A DNA stretch of 64,000 bases from Pseudomonadota bacterium (GTDB taxonomy: Bacteria > Pseudomonadota > Gammaproteobacteria > Burkholderiales > Burkholderiaceae_C): positions 372,001 to 436,000 of the forward strand of contig JAIUPQ010000003.1 in the NCBI GenBank assembly GCA_020161145.1. The letters are read 5' to 3'. This document shows positions 26,796 to 35,118 of this stretch, in pieces. The position numbers and the translations under genes were made by a program. Every line of letters begins with the position of its first letter. The stretch's first letter is position 1. The notes below the pieces were generated by a model. It was not told the DNA's origin and did no database searches. It saw only the letters and a program-made list of their open reading frames with translations.

Positions 26796-26871
26796 TGGTG
26801 GGCCCAGTAGGATTCGAACCTACGACCAACGGATTAAGAGTCCGCTGCTCTACCAACTGAGCTATAGGCCC
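26796..26871 (-). tRNA. tRNA-Lys (anticodon CTT)
   Basis: 76 bases with encoded CCA. 5' GGGCCTATAGCTCAGTTGGT, anticodon loop CTCTTAA giving CTT (reads AAG), T-loop GGTTCGAATCC, acceptor stem GGGCC(T)/GGGCCC side. Shares the D-arm and anticodon-arm block with the neighbouring tRNA-Lys gene. Confidence 0.97.
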
Positions 26872-26891
26872 GGTGCGCATGGCGCATGGGG

Positions 26892-26967
26892 TGGTGGGAC
26901 GTGCAGGATTCGAACCTGCGACCAACGGATTAAAAGTCCGCTGCTCTACCAACTGAGCTAACGTCCC
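26892..26967 (-). tRNA. tRNA-Lys (anticodon TTT)
   Basis: 76 bases with encoded CCA. 5' GGGACGTTAGCTCAGTTGGT, anticodon loop CTTTTAA giving TTT (reads AAA/AAG), GCAGGTTCGAATCCTGC T-arm, acceptor GGGACGT/ACGTCCC. Lies 20 bases upstream of the CTT gene, 48 bases downstream of tcdA. Confidence 0.97.
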
Positions 26968-27015
26968 GCTCACACTTCGCTCTGCTTCAAGCGAAGCCCT
27001 CAACTATAGCAGGCT

Positions 27016-27765
27016 TCAGCGCGATTGCGCCTGGCACTGCGCGATGATGTCGCCGGCAGCCATCAGGCCGGCAGCGGCGGTGACGGTGACGCTGGAGCCA
27101 TAGCCCGCGCAGTTGAGGCTGCCATCGACGGCGCAGCCCTCGGCCTGCGGCGGGCGCAGGACGGGCTCGCGGCTGAACACGCAGCGCAAGCCCATGGCGC
27201 CCTGGCGCGGTGCGCCCGCCTTGCGCAGGCGCTGGCGCAGCGCGGCCAGCAGCGGGTCGTGGCTGGCTGCGGCCAGGTCGTCCACATGCAGCAGATGGGC
27301 CTGGCGCTTGCCGCCGGCCGCGCCGCACAGCACGGCTGGGGTGGCGGTGGCGCGGGCCCAGCCAGCCAGGGCCAGTTTGGCCGCGCTCTGGTCGCAGGCG
27401 TCGATCAGGCCATCGACGGCAGCGGGCAGCAGCGCAGGCCAGTTGTCTTGGGTGACGAAGTCGTCCACCAGGGTGACGGCGCAGCCGGGGTGGATGGTGG
27501 CGATGCGCGCGGCCAGCGCCTCGCCCTTGGCCATGCCCAGGGTGTCGGTGGTGGCCTGCACCTGACGGTTGATGTTGGACTCGGCCACGTGGTCCATGTC
27601 GATCAGCGTGAGCGCGGCCACACCGCTGCGCGCCAGCGCTTCGGCAGCCCAGGAGCCCACGCCGCCCAAGCCGACGACGGCCACGCGCAGTTGCCGCAGC
27701 CGCGCATAGCCGGCGTCGCCATACAGCCGCCGTAGGCCGCCGAAGCGCCGCTCCAGCTCACTCAT
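27016..27765 (-). CDS. tcdA: tRNA threonylcarbamoyladenosine dehydratase
   Basis: Cyclises t6A37 to ct6A in tRNAs that read ANN codons. 249 residues, E1/ThiF-like fold: ATP site VAVVGLGGVGSWAAEALARSG near residue 30, ESNINRQVQATTDTLG, IDACDQSAAK. The ATG at 27765 has GAGGCAGG ahead; a GTG at 27786 overlapping the cpoB stop is a weaker choice. Lies between the tol-pal genes and tRNA-Lys genes. tRNA-Lys, its substrate class, is encoded directly downstream, a fitting though probably chance neighbour. Confidence 0.92.
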   Translation of the reverse strand: MSELERRFGGLRRLYGDAGYARLRQLRVAVVGLGGVGSWAAEALARSGVAALTLIDMDHVAESNINRQVQATTDTLGMAKGEALAARIATIHPGCAVTLVDDFVTQDNWPALLPAAVDGLIDACDQSAAKLALAGWARATATPAVLCGAAGGKRQAHLLHVDDLAAASHDPLLAALRQRLRKAGAPRQGAMGLRCVFSREPVLRPPQAEGCAVDGSLNCAGYGSSVTVTAAAGLMAAGDIIAQCQAQSR

Positions 27766-27782
27766 ACCTGCCTCGCCACAGG

Positions 27783-28529
27783 TCACTTCAGCGTGGAAAG
27801 GCGCTCGCGCGCGGCCACGGCGGCCTCGGTCTTGGGGTAGGCCTTGATGAGGTCGCCCAGGGTCTTGCGCGCGCCGCGGGTGTCCTTGAGCTCGATCTGG
27901 CAGTTGGCCATGGCCAGGTAGGCCTCGGGGGCGCGCAGGTGGTCGGGGTAGGCCTCGGCGAACCCCTTGAAGGTGGCCAGCGCGTCGCGCGTCTTCTTGG
28001 CGCCAAACTGGGCGTTGCCCAGCCAGTAGCGGGCACTGGGCAGGTAGCCGCTGGTGGGGTGGCGCTTGACGAAGGCGGCCAGCAGCGTGGCGGCCTGGTC
28101 GAACTGGCCTGCCTTGAGTGGCGCCAGCGCCTCGTCGTAGAGGCGCACCACGTCGGCGTCGGCGGTGAAGGTCTGGCCATCCACCGTGACGCTTTGCGGC
28201 TCCAGCTTGCCCAGGCGCTGATCGACGCCGGTGGCCAGGTCTTTCTGGCGGCGCTGCAGGTCGCTGACCTGTTGCAGCGACTGCTCGTTCTCGCCGCGCA
28301 GTTGGGCCAGGTCTTGCTTGAGCTGCTGGTTCTGGTTGTTCAGCTCCAGCAGGCTGCGCTGCAACTGGGCGATGGTGGCGGCCTGCTGCTTGAGCTGGTC
28401 GTCGAGCGTGCCCACGCGGGTGCGCAGGTCGAGGATGGCGCGGCGGGCCTCGTCGTCGCTGAACAGCGCGGCCTGCGCCGTCAGCGCGCTGCAGGCCAGC
28501 ACGGCCGCCAGGGCAATGCGGTGCAGCAT
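27783..28529 (-). CDS. cpoB: Cell division coordinator CpoB (YbgF)
   Basis: 248-residue periplasmic protein of the Tol-Pal system; coordinates peptidoglycan synthesis with outer-membrane constriction. Signal peptide to about residue 20 (VLACSALTAQA). A glutamine/leucine-rich trimerising coiled coil (LDDQLKQQAATIAQLQRSLL, residues 35-95) is followed by tetratricopeptide repeats from about 130 (RLYDEALAPLKAGQFDQA, SARYWLGNAQFGAKK, YLAMANCQIELKD). Three bases separate it from pal. Confidence 0.93.
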   Translation of the reverse strand: MLHRIALAAVLACSALTAQAALFSDDEARRAILDLRTRVGTLDDQLKQQAATIAQLQRSLLELNNQNQQLKQDLAQLRGENEQSLQQVSDLQRRQKDLATGVDQRLGKLEPQSVTVDGQTFTADADVVRLYDEALAPLKAGQFDQAATLLAAFVKRHPTSGYLPSARYWLGNAQFGAKKTRDALATFKGFAEAYPDHLRAPEAYLAMANCQIELKDTRGARKTLGDLIKAYPKTEAAVAARERLSTLK

Positions 28530-28532
28530 GGC

Positions 28533-29075
28533 TTACTGGCGCGCGCGCAGTTCAACGCGGCGGTTCTTGGCCCAGGCGTCTTCGGTGTGGCCCTCGACGG
28601 CCGGGCGCTCTTTGCCGTAGCTGACGGCTTCGATCTGGTCGGCCTGCACGCCCAGGATGGTCAGCGCCTGGCCCACGGCCTCGGCGCGCTTCTGGCCCAG
28701 GGCCAGGTTGTACTCACGGCCGCCGCGCTCGTCGGTGTGGCCTTCGAGCATGAAGCGACGGGCGCGGTTGTCGTTCATCAGCTTGGCGTGGGTCTGGACG
28801 ATGTTGCGGTAGTCGTCCTTGACGATGAAGCTGTCGTAGTCGAAGTAGACGATGCTGCCGGCGGCGCGCACGGCGGCTTCGTTCTGGGCGTTGAGGTCGA
28901 CGGTGGCGACCTTGCTCTCGCTGGTCTGGGCGGGCGGCGGGGTGGTCTGGCCCGGCGTGGGACGGGTCTCAACCACGGGCTTTTCCTGCAGCGGTACCTG
29001 CGAGGCGCAGCCGGCAGCCAGTACGGCGGCGGCCAGCACGGCGGTCAAGCTGAAACGGGTGGTGGTCTGGTTCAT
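28533..29075 (-). CDS. pal: Peptidoglycan-associated lipoprotein Pal
   Basis: 180 residues. Lipobox LAAGCAS with the modified cysteine near residue 23; linker rich in Pro and Thr; OmpA-like peptidoglycan-binding domain from about 75 with LEGHTDERGGREYNLALGQKRAEAV. Anchors the outer membrane to the cell wall and binds TolB. GGGGTTCTC-type spacing; AGGAG-like GAGGAGAACC lies just before the ATG. Second gene of tolB-pal-cpoB. Confidence 0.95.
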   Translation of the reverse strand: MNQTTTRFSLTAVLAAAVLAAGCASQVPLQEKPVVETRPTPGQTTPPPAQTSESKVATVDLNAQNEAAVRAAGSIVYFDYDSFIVKDDYRNIVQTHAKLMNDNRARRFMLEGHTDERGGREYNLALGQKRAEAVGQALTILGVQADQIEAVSYGKERPAVEGHTEDAWAKNRRVELRARQ

Positions 29076-29127
29076 GGTGGGGTTCTCCTCGGGTGGTCAA
29101 CGGGCGCGGACTCGCCCAGGGTGTGGT

Positions 29128-30405
29128 TCAGCGTCCGAAGGGGCCCCAGGCGGGCTCCCGGATGTCCAGCCCGCTGGTCAGCAGGCGGGTCTTGATGCGG
29201 CCGTCCAGCGTGCTGGTCATCAGCACCTCGCGGCCCTGGGTGCGGGTGGCGTAGATCAGCAGCTTGCCGTTGGGAGCGAAGCTGGGGCTTTCGTCGTCGC
29301 TGGTGTCGCTGATGATGCTGACCTGGCCGCTGGCCAGATCCTGCACGGCCAGGCGGAAGGCCCCGCCCTGGCGCTGGACGAAGGCCAGCAGCTTGCCGTC
29401 GGGGCTGACGGCGGGGCTGATGTTGTAGCCGCCGCTGAAGGTGACGCGCTCGGGCGCGCCGCCGCCCAGGCTCTGGCGGTAGATCTGCGGGCTGCCGCCG
29501 CGGTCGCTGACGAAGTAGACGCTGCGCCCGTCGGGGGTGTAGACGGGCTCGGTGTCGATGGCCGTGCTCTGCGTGATGCGGCGCGGCGGGCCGCCGTCGC
29601 GGCCGATCTGGTAGATCTGCGAGCCGCCGTCGCGCGACAGCGTCACGGCCAGCTCGCGCCCGCTGGGCGACCAGGCCGGCGCGCTGTTGGAGCCCTTGAA
29701 GTTGGCCACCTGGCGGCGCGTGCCGGTGGCCACGTTCTGCACATAGACCACGGCCTTGCGCGTCTCGAACGAGACGTAGGCCAGCTCGCTGCCATTGGGC
29801 GACCAGCTCGGCGAGATGATGGGCTCGCGGTTGGTGACGGCCACCTGGCCGCCCTCGCCATCGGCGTCGGCCACCAGCAGCCGGTACTGACCGCCGCCCT
29901 TGGTGACGTAGGCGATGCGGGTGGCAAAGATGCCGCGCTCGCCGGTCAGGCGCTCGTAAATGGCGTCGGCAATGCGGTGGGCGGCCAGCCGCAGGTCGGC
30001 GGCCGGTACGGTGGTGGTGGCGCCGCCCAGATCCAGGCTCTTGACCAGATCCCAGAGCTTGTAGCGCACGTCGAAGCGGCCATCGGCCAGCTTCAGCACC
30101 GAGCCGGCCACCAGCGCGTCGGCGCCGCGGCCGCGCAGGGCGTCGAAAGCCGGGTTGGAAGCCTCGGTGAGGCCGGCACCCGGGTCCACGATGCGAAACA
30201 CGCCGCTGCGCTCCAGGTCGGCGCGGATGATTTGCGACACCACCTGCGGCAGCCCGGTCTCACCGCCAAACGCGCCCATGGCCAGCGGCAACTGGGTGGC
30301 GCCCACGCCGGTGATGTCCACGCGGAATTGCGCCAGCGCGGCCGGCGTGAAAGCCGAGGCGCCCAAGGTGGCGCAGGCGCCGAGCAGGTGTCTTCTGTCC
30401 ATCAT
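29128..30405 (-). CDS. tolB: Tol-Pal system translocation protein TolB
   Basis: Periplasmic beta-propeller that shuttles between Pal and TolA. 425 residues from the ATG at 30405 (a second ATG follows). N-terminal domain (GVGATQLPLAMGAFGGE), then WD-like propeller repeats (SPSWSPNGSELAYVSFE, APAWSPSGRELAVTLS, EPVYTPDGRSVYFVSDRGG, SPAVSPDGKLLAF). The signal peptide MMDRRHLLGACATLGASAF contains a twin arginine, unlike the plain Sec signal of E. coli TolB. TolQ, TolR and TolA are not in the window; the neighbour upstream is the divergent msbA-like gene. Confidence 0.94.
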   Translation of the reverse strand: MMDRRHLLGACATLGASAFTPAALAQFRVDITGVGATQLPLAMGAFGGETGLPQVVSQIIRADLERSGVFRIVDPGAGLTEASNPAFDALRGRGADALVAGSVLKLADGRFDVRYKLWDLVKSLDLGGATTTVPAADLRLAAHRIADAIYERLTGERGIFATRIAYVTKGGGQYRLLVADADGEGGQVAVTNREPIISPSWSPNGSELAYVSFETRKAVVYVQNVATGTRRQVANFKGSNSAPAWSPSGRELAVTLSRDGGSQIYQIGRDGGPPRRITQSTAIDTEPVYTPDGRSVYFVSDRGGSPQIYRQSLGGGAPERVTFSGGYNISPAVSPDGKLLAFVQRQGGAFRLAVQDLASGQVSIISDTSDDESPSFAPNGKLLIYATRTQGREVLMTSTLDGRIKTRLLTSGLDIREPAWGPFGR

Positions 30406-30479
30406 GTCGGTTGATCGAGCCTTCAAAGCGTATTGAGTTCCTCGGGGATTGTAGGCAAGCCCCCACATAATCCGCCTCC

Positions 30480-32207
30480 ATGCTCGACCTGCTCCGGCGC
30501 CTGGGCGCCCTTTTGCCCTACTTCCGTCACGCGCGCACGGCGTGGTTCGTGGCGTTCGCGGCCTCGATGGTGACGGCGGCCACCGAGCCCGCTGTCATCG
30601 GTCTGATGCGCTACATCGTGGACAACGGGTTCAAGGCCGAGCGGCCGTTCCCGTACTGGGCCGTGCCGGTGGCGGTGATCGGCCTGTTCACCTTGCGCGG
30701 CGTGTTCAGCTTCATCGCCCAGTACACCCTGACCTGGGCTGGCCAGGAGGGCGTGCTGCGGCTGCGCGAGCGCATGTTTGCGGCGCTGTTCGAGGCCGCG
30801 CCTGCGCTGTTCGGCCAGCGCAACGCCAGCAGCCTGACCAACACCTTGGTGCACGAGATCCAGAACGGCACCCAGCAAGTCATCAGTGCCGCCAACACGG
30901 TGGTCAAGGATTCGCTCACGGTGCTGTTCCTGCTGCTGTACCTGTTGTGGAGCAACTGGCAGTTGACCCTGCTGGTGCTGGTGCTGGCGCCCGCGATGGC
31001 GCTGGCCATGCGCATTACCGGCACGCGGCTGCGGCGCATCAGCCAGCAGACGTTGACCGCCACCGACGAGCTGGCCTATGTGGTGGAGGAAAACACGCTG
31101 GCCTGGCGCGTGCTGCGCCTGCACGGCGCGGCCCCGGCCCAGCAAAGCCGCTTTGCCCGCGCCAGCCGGCACCTGCGCGCCCTGGTGATGAAGGCCACCA
31201 TCGCCGCCGCCGCCATCACGCCGATCACCCAGGTCATCACCGCCGTGGCCTTGTCGTCGGTGCTGACGGTGGCGCTGTGGCAAAGCAGCGCCAACCAGGC
31301 CACGGTGGGCCAGTTCGTGGGGTTTGTGATGGCCGCGCTGATGCTGATCGCACCGCTCAAACACCTGGCCGACGTGATGAGCCCGATGGCGCGCGGCATC
31401 ACCGCGCTGGAGCGCGCGCTGACACTGATCCACGAGACCCCCACCGAGACCAGCGGCACCCACAAGGCCGAGCGCGCCCAGGGTGCGTTTGCGCTGGAGG
31501 CGGTGACGGTGCGCTATGGCGAGGGCCAGAACACAGCCCTGGACGCCGTGACGCTGCACGTGGCGGCGGGCCAGAACGTGGCGCTGGTGGGTCCGTCGGG
31601 CGCGGGCAAGTCCACCTTGGTCAACCTGTTGCCGCGCTTCGTCGAGCCCACGGCGGGCACGGTCAAGCTGGACGGCGTGGCCCTGCCCGACTGGGACGTG
31701 GCCGACCTGCGACGCCAGTTCGCCCTGGTCAGTCAGGACGTGGTGCTGTTCAACGACACGGTGCGCGCCAACGTGGCCCTCAGCGCCACCCCCGACGACG
31801 AGCGGGTGCAGCGCGCGCTGGCCGATGCCAACCTGCTGGAGTTCGTGCTGACGCTGCCACAGGGGCTGGACAGCCCCATAGGCCACAACGGCAGCCAGCT
31901 CTCGGGCGGCCAGCGCCAGCGGCTGGCCATTGCGCGGGCCATCTACAAGGACGCGCCCATCCTCATCCTGGACGAGGCCACCTCGGCGCTGGACGCGCAA
32001 AGCGAGCACCTGGTGCAGCAGGCGCTGGAGCGGCTGATGCAAGGCCGCACCACCTGGGTCATCGCCCACCGGCTGGCCACCATCGAGCGGGCCGACCACA
32101 TCGTGGTGATGGATGCCGGCCGCATCGTCGAGCAAGGCAGCCACGCCGACCTGCTGGCCGCGCAAGGCCTCTACGCCCGCCTGCACGCGATGCAATTTCG
32201 CACGTGA
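30480..32207 (+). CDS. msbA: Lipid A flippase MsbA-type ABC transporter
   Basis: 575-residue half-transporter with fused membrane and ATPase domains. Six predicted membrane helices in residues 1-310. NBD: Walker A GPSGAGKST near 374, Q-loop VSQDVVLFND, signature LSGGQRQRLAIARA, Walker B ILILDEATSALD, H-loop VIAHRLATI. MsbA moves core-lipid A across the inner membrane; a multidrug role cannot be excluded from sequence. Starts 74 bases from tolB, divergent, and ends 31 bases from the histidine kinase gene, convergent. Confidence 0.88.
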   Translation: MLDLLRRLGALLPYFRHARTAWFVAFAASMVTAATEPAVIGLMRYIVDNGFKAERPFPYWAVPVAVIGLFTLRGVFSFIAQYTLTWAGQEGVLRLRERMFAALFEAAPALFGQRNASSLTNTLVHEIQNGTQQVISAANTVVKDSLTVLFLLLYLLWSNWQLTLLVLVLAPAMALAMRITGTRLRRISQQTLTATDELAYVVEENTLAWRVLRLHGAAPAQQSRFARASRHLRALVMKATIAAAAITPITQVITAVALSSVLTVALWQSSANQATVGQFVGFVMAALMLIAPLKHLADVMSPMARGITALERALTLIHETPTETSGTHKAERAQGAFALEAVTVRYGEGQNTALDAVTLHVAAGQNVALVGPSGAGKSTLVNLLPRFVEPTAGTVKLDGVALPDWDVADLRRQFALVSQDVVLFNDTVRANVALSATPDDERVQRALADANLLEFVLTLPQGLDSPIGHNGSQLSGGQRQRLAIARAIYKDAPILILDEATSALDAQSEHLVQQALERLMQGRTTWVIAHRLATIERADHIVVMDAGRIVEQGSHADLLAAQGLYARLHAMQFRT

Positions 32208-32238
32208 TGGCCTTCTCAAGAAAACGATGGGCCGCTCA

Positions 32239-33645
32239 TCAGGCCCGCCCCCGCTTCAATCTGACGTGGGCGATCAGCCCGCCATCGCGGGCGTTGGCCA
32301 GTTTGAGGTCGCCCTCGATGCGCTGCAGCGCCTTCTTGACGATGGCCAGCCCCAGGCCGGCGCCGGTGGCGGCCGTGCGTGCGGCGTCGCCGCGAAAGAA
32401 GGGCGTGGTCAGCTGGTCGAGCTTGGACTCCTCCACGCCGGCGCCGTGGTCGCGCACGGTGATGACCACGTCGTCATCCATGCGCACATGGGTGACGCTG
32501 ACCTCGGCCACGCCGGTCTCGATGGAGCGGCCATAGCGGCGCGCGTTCTCGAACAGGTTGGCAAACACGCGGCCCAGTTCGGTGTCGTCGCCCACCACGA
32601 TGACGCCGGTGGGCATCTGCAGGTTGATGCGGATCTGTGAGGCGTCGCGGAAGGCGGCCGCCTCGCGCTCGATGACGGCGCCCACGTCCACCAGCGCGCT
32701 GCGCGTGCCGTCGGGACGGGCGTAGTCCATGAACTTGTCGATGATGGCGTCGAGCTGGTCGATGTCTTGCGCCATGTTGCGCCGTGCCTCTTCATCCTCG
32801 ACGCTGATCTCGGCCTCCAGCCGCAGTCGCGCCAGCGGCGTGCGCAAGTCGTGGCTGATGCCGGCCAGCATCACCGCCCGCTCCTCTTCCACCTTGCCCA
32901 GCTCGCGCGCCATACGGTTGAAGCCGATGTTGACGGCGCGGATCTCGCTGGTCATGGTGGACTCATCGAGCCGCGAGTCGAACTCACCCTCGCGGATGCG
33001 GCTGGCAGCGAACGACAGCTCCTGCAGCGGCCGGTTGATCAGCCGCGCCACCGCAATCGAGCCCTGCACCGTGGCCAGCAGCGAGATGCCCACCCAGACG
33101 AACCAGGTGCCCGGCCGCAGCGGCTCCATGCGGCCGTACTCGGCCTGCATCCAGTACGGGTCGCGCTCGATGTAGAACCCCACCCACAGCGCCGGCACGC
33201 CGTTGACGCTGCGCGCGACGATGGTGTCCTGCCCCAGCCGCTGGCGCAGGTCGTCGGCCACCAGCCGCGTGAAGCGGTCGGTCTCCAGCGGCTCCCAGCG
33301 GTCGGTCAGTTGGCGCGGCACCAGGCGCACCGCCTCCTGGTCGCTCATGGCCTTGACCACGGCAATGCGGTTGATGCCGTCGGCAAAGCGCAGCGCCGCC
33401 CGCGAGAGGTTGACCAGGCTGGCAATCTGCTGCGCCGCCTGCACCGCACGCGGCGCAAATTCCAACTGCCGCAGCGTGATGACCCAGGCCAGGATGCCGC
33501 CGGCCAGCAACAGGCCCAGCAGAAAGAAGGTGCGCCAGAACAGGTTGAGCGCAAACGGCGCGCGCCCCGCACGACGAGGCGCGCGCTCGCCCAGCACCTG
33601 GTCAAGCGACTCGGTTTGCGAAAACGCCGGCTTTTTCACCACCAC
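32239..33645 (-). CDS. EnvZ-type sensor histidine kinase
   Basis: 468 residues. TM1 near residues 37-57 (FFLLGLLLAGGILAWVITL), periplasmic sensor to about 180, TM2 near 182-200, HAMP, then the phospho-acceptor H265 in AGISHDLRTPLARLRLEAE and the ATPase domain ([32 protein letters not shown]). Starts with one of three consecutive GTG codons at 33645. 73 bases downstream of the response regulator; partner of that protein. Osmotic sensing is inferred from similarity to EnvZ/OmpR only. Confidence 0.9.
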   Translation of the reverse strand: MVVKKPAFSQTESLDQVLGERAPRRAGRAPFALNLFWRTFFLLGLLLAGGILAWVITLRQLEFAPRAVQAAQQIASLVNLSRAALRFADGINRIAVVKAMSDQEAVRLVPRQLTDRWEPLETDRFTRLVADDLRQRLGQDTIVARSVNGVPALWVGFYIERDPYWMQAEYGRMEPLRPGTWFVWVGISLLATVQGSIAVARLINRPLQELSFAASRIREGEFDSRLDESTMTSEIRAVNIGFNRMARELGKVEEERAVMLAGISHDLRTPLARLRLEAEISVEDEEARRNMAQDIDQLDAIIDKFMDYARPDGTRSALVDVGAVIEREAAAFRDASQIRINLQMPTGVIVVGDDTELGRVFANLFENARRYGRSIETGVAEVSVTHVRMDDDVVITVRDHGAGVEESKLDQLTTPFFRGDAARTAATGAGLGLAIVKKALQRIEGDLKLANARDGGLIAHVRLKRGRA

Positions 33646-33718
33646 CCTTCAGTGCCACTCCCCAACCCGGCGACTGCTCTGGCCTGCCGGGATCCCTGCG
33701 CTAGCGCCGAAGCGGCCG

Positions 33719-34453
33719 TCACTCTCCCGGCACGAACACGTAGCCCACGCCCCACACCGTCTGGATGTAGCGCGGGTTGGACGGGTCCGACTCCAGCAGC
33801 TTGCGCAGGCGCGAGATCTGCACGTCCAGGCTGCGATCGAACGGCTCGAACTCGCGCCCCCGCGCCAGTTGCGCCAGCTTGTCGCGCGACAGCGGCTGGC
33901 GCGGATGCCGCACCAGCGCCTTGAGCATGGCGAACTCGCCAGTGGTCAGCGTCATCTGCTCGCCGTCGCGGGTCAGGCGGCGCTGGGCCAGATCGAACTC
34001 GAACGGGCCGAAGTAGACCGTCTGGTCCTCCATGGCAGGCCCACCCGGTGTCTCCTGAGCGGGGCGGCGGCGCAGCACGGCGTTGATGCGCGCCAGCAGC
34101 TCATGGGGGTTGAACGGCTTGGCCAGGTAGTCGTCGGCGCCCACCTCCAGGCCCACGATGCGGTCCACGTCCTCCACCTTGGCGGTCAGCATGATGATGG
34201 GCGTGCGATCGCCCGCCCCGCGCAGGCGGCGGCAGATCGACAGCCCGTCCTCGCCAGGCAGCATCAGGTCGAGCACGATCAGATCCACCGTCTCGCGGGT
34301 CTGCAGCCGCGCCAGCGCCTTGGCGTCTTCGGCCAGCAGCACCTCGAAGCCCTCCTGCGTCAGGTAGCGGCGCAGCAGGTCGCGGATGCGTGCATCGTCA
34401 TCCACCACCACAATGCGGTCGGGTTGTGCATCAGGCATATTGGCCTTGGTCAT
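33719..34453 (-). CDS. ompR: OmpR-type response regulator
   Basis: 244 residues. Receiver domain with D18/D19 acid pocket, phospho-acceptor D62 in LIVLDLMLPGEDG and lysine in GADDYLAKPF. Winged-helix C-terminal domain (TTGEFAMLKALVRHPRQPLS, DRSLDVQISRLRKLLE, YIQTVWGVGYVFVPG). AAGGAG stands 9 bases before the ATG. First gene of the pair with the kinase. It is the last chromosomal gene before the ICE end 140 bases upstream of its start; transfer of the ICE could have changed its promoter surroundings. Confidence 0.92.
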   Translation of the reverse strand: MTKANMPDAQPDRIVVVDDDARIRDLLRRYLTQEGFEVLLAEDAKALARLQTRETVDLIVLDLMLPGEDGLSICRRLRGAGDRTPIIMLTAKVEDVDRIVGLEVGADDYLAKPFNPHELLARINAVLRRRPAQETPGGPAMEDQTVYFGPFEFDLAQRRLTRDGEQMTLTTGEFAMLKALVRHPRQPLSRDKLAQLARGREFEPFDRSLDVQISRLRKLLESDPSNPRYIQTVWGVGYVFVPGE

Positions 34454-34592
34454 GAAACTGCTCCTTCACGGCATGGCCGCATTTGTAACAGCGGCATTGT
34501 GCTAGGGCAAACCGCTCCGAAAACCCTCGCCTGACGCCAAGTTACATCTGTTGCGCGTCATCGCCACGTCACCCCCAACCGTTGCCACCCCC

Positions 34593-34600
34593 ATGAAAAA
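34593..34600. mobile_element. Attachment site core of a Tn4371-family ICE
   Basis: ATGAAAAA, the reverse complement of TTTTTCAT, the 8-bp core reported for Tn4371-type ICE integration. It lies between the chromosomal ompR gene and the distal (trbI/DUF2274) end of the transfer module, exactly where one end of such an element is expected. The matching second copy should be beyond 64000. Confidence 0.75.
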
Positions 34601-34800
34601 TGTCCGCTGTCAAGTCTTTCTTGCAGACATGCAGCGGTGCGAAAGGGCTTATGGGGCAATAGGTTAGCCTAGATTCAGGCTGCGGCGCGCTCTTGCTGCA
34701 TTTCTAGCTAGGTGCCACATGGGTGCTTCGCGGTGGCAAACGCAGGGGCGCCGCAGCGGGCAAGATCGCATAGCCATCTATGCCCCGGCTGGTCGCAATC

Positions 34801-34841
34801 CATTCCCAAAAACGGAAGCGCAGCCCGAGGCTGCGCTTTCA
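34801..34841 (-). terminator. Terminator of the trb operon
   Basis: Perfect 10-base stem AAGCGCAGCC (34816-34825) / GGCTGCGCTT (34829-34838) with a CGA loop. On the minus strand the stem is followed by CCGTTTTTGGG. It lies 35 bases past the last gene of the leftward trb operon. Confidence 0.75.
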
Positions 34842-34872
34842 TCGTGAGCGGATGGTGGATGCGCCCGCATCG

Positions 34873-35118
34873 TCAACCCGGCTTCGGCGGTGCGGCCTTG
34901 TTCCCACTTCCCTTCCTGAATCCCCGATCCCCCGCCATGAACGCCTCCAGCATGTGCGGGATCAGCGTCACCGCATCGACCGCCTCGCCATACGCCTGTG
35001 CGTGCAGCGCGGCGTAACGGTCGAGGTCGGCTTTCAGGCTGGCCGGGCAGGTGAACGTCAGCTTCGTGCTACCGCTGGACGGCAACGGGCCGAGGCGGAG
35101 TTTTCGGGCGGTACTCAT
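34873..35118 (-). CDS. DUF2274 protein of the ICE transfer module
   Basis: 81 residues, basic. MSTARKLRLGPLPSSGSTK begins it, with TFTCPASLKADLDRYAALHA reminiscent of a ribbon-helix-helix fold; the C-terminus is Lys/Pro-rich. Last gene of the trb operon, overlapping trbI by ATGA. It accompanies trbI in Tn4371-type elements; no function is established. Confidence 0.85.
   Translation of the reverse strand: MSTARKLRLGPLPSSGSTKLTFTCPASLKADLDRYAALHAQAYGEAVDAVTLIPHMLEAFMAGDRGFRKGSGNKAAPPKPG

Larger units (their letters stand above)
34454..34872. other. Gene-free junction between chromosome and ICE
   Basis: 419 bases without a credible gene. It contains the ompR promoter region (34454-34592), the proposed attachment site (34593-34600), about 210 bases of ICE end and the hairpin that closes the trb operon. 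A small inverted repeat TGCCAC/GTGGCA (34713-34718 and 34733-34738) and short direct T/C tracts lie in the ICE end and could serve integrase arm binding; that is speculative. Confidence 0.6.
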
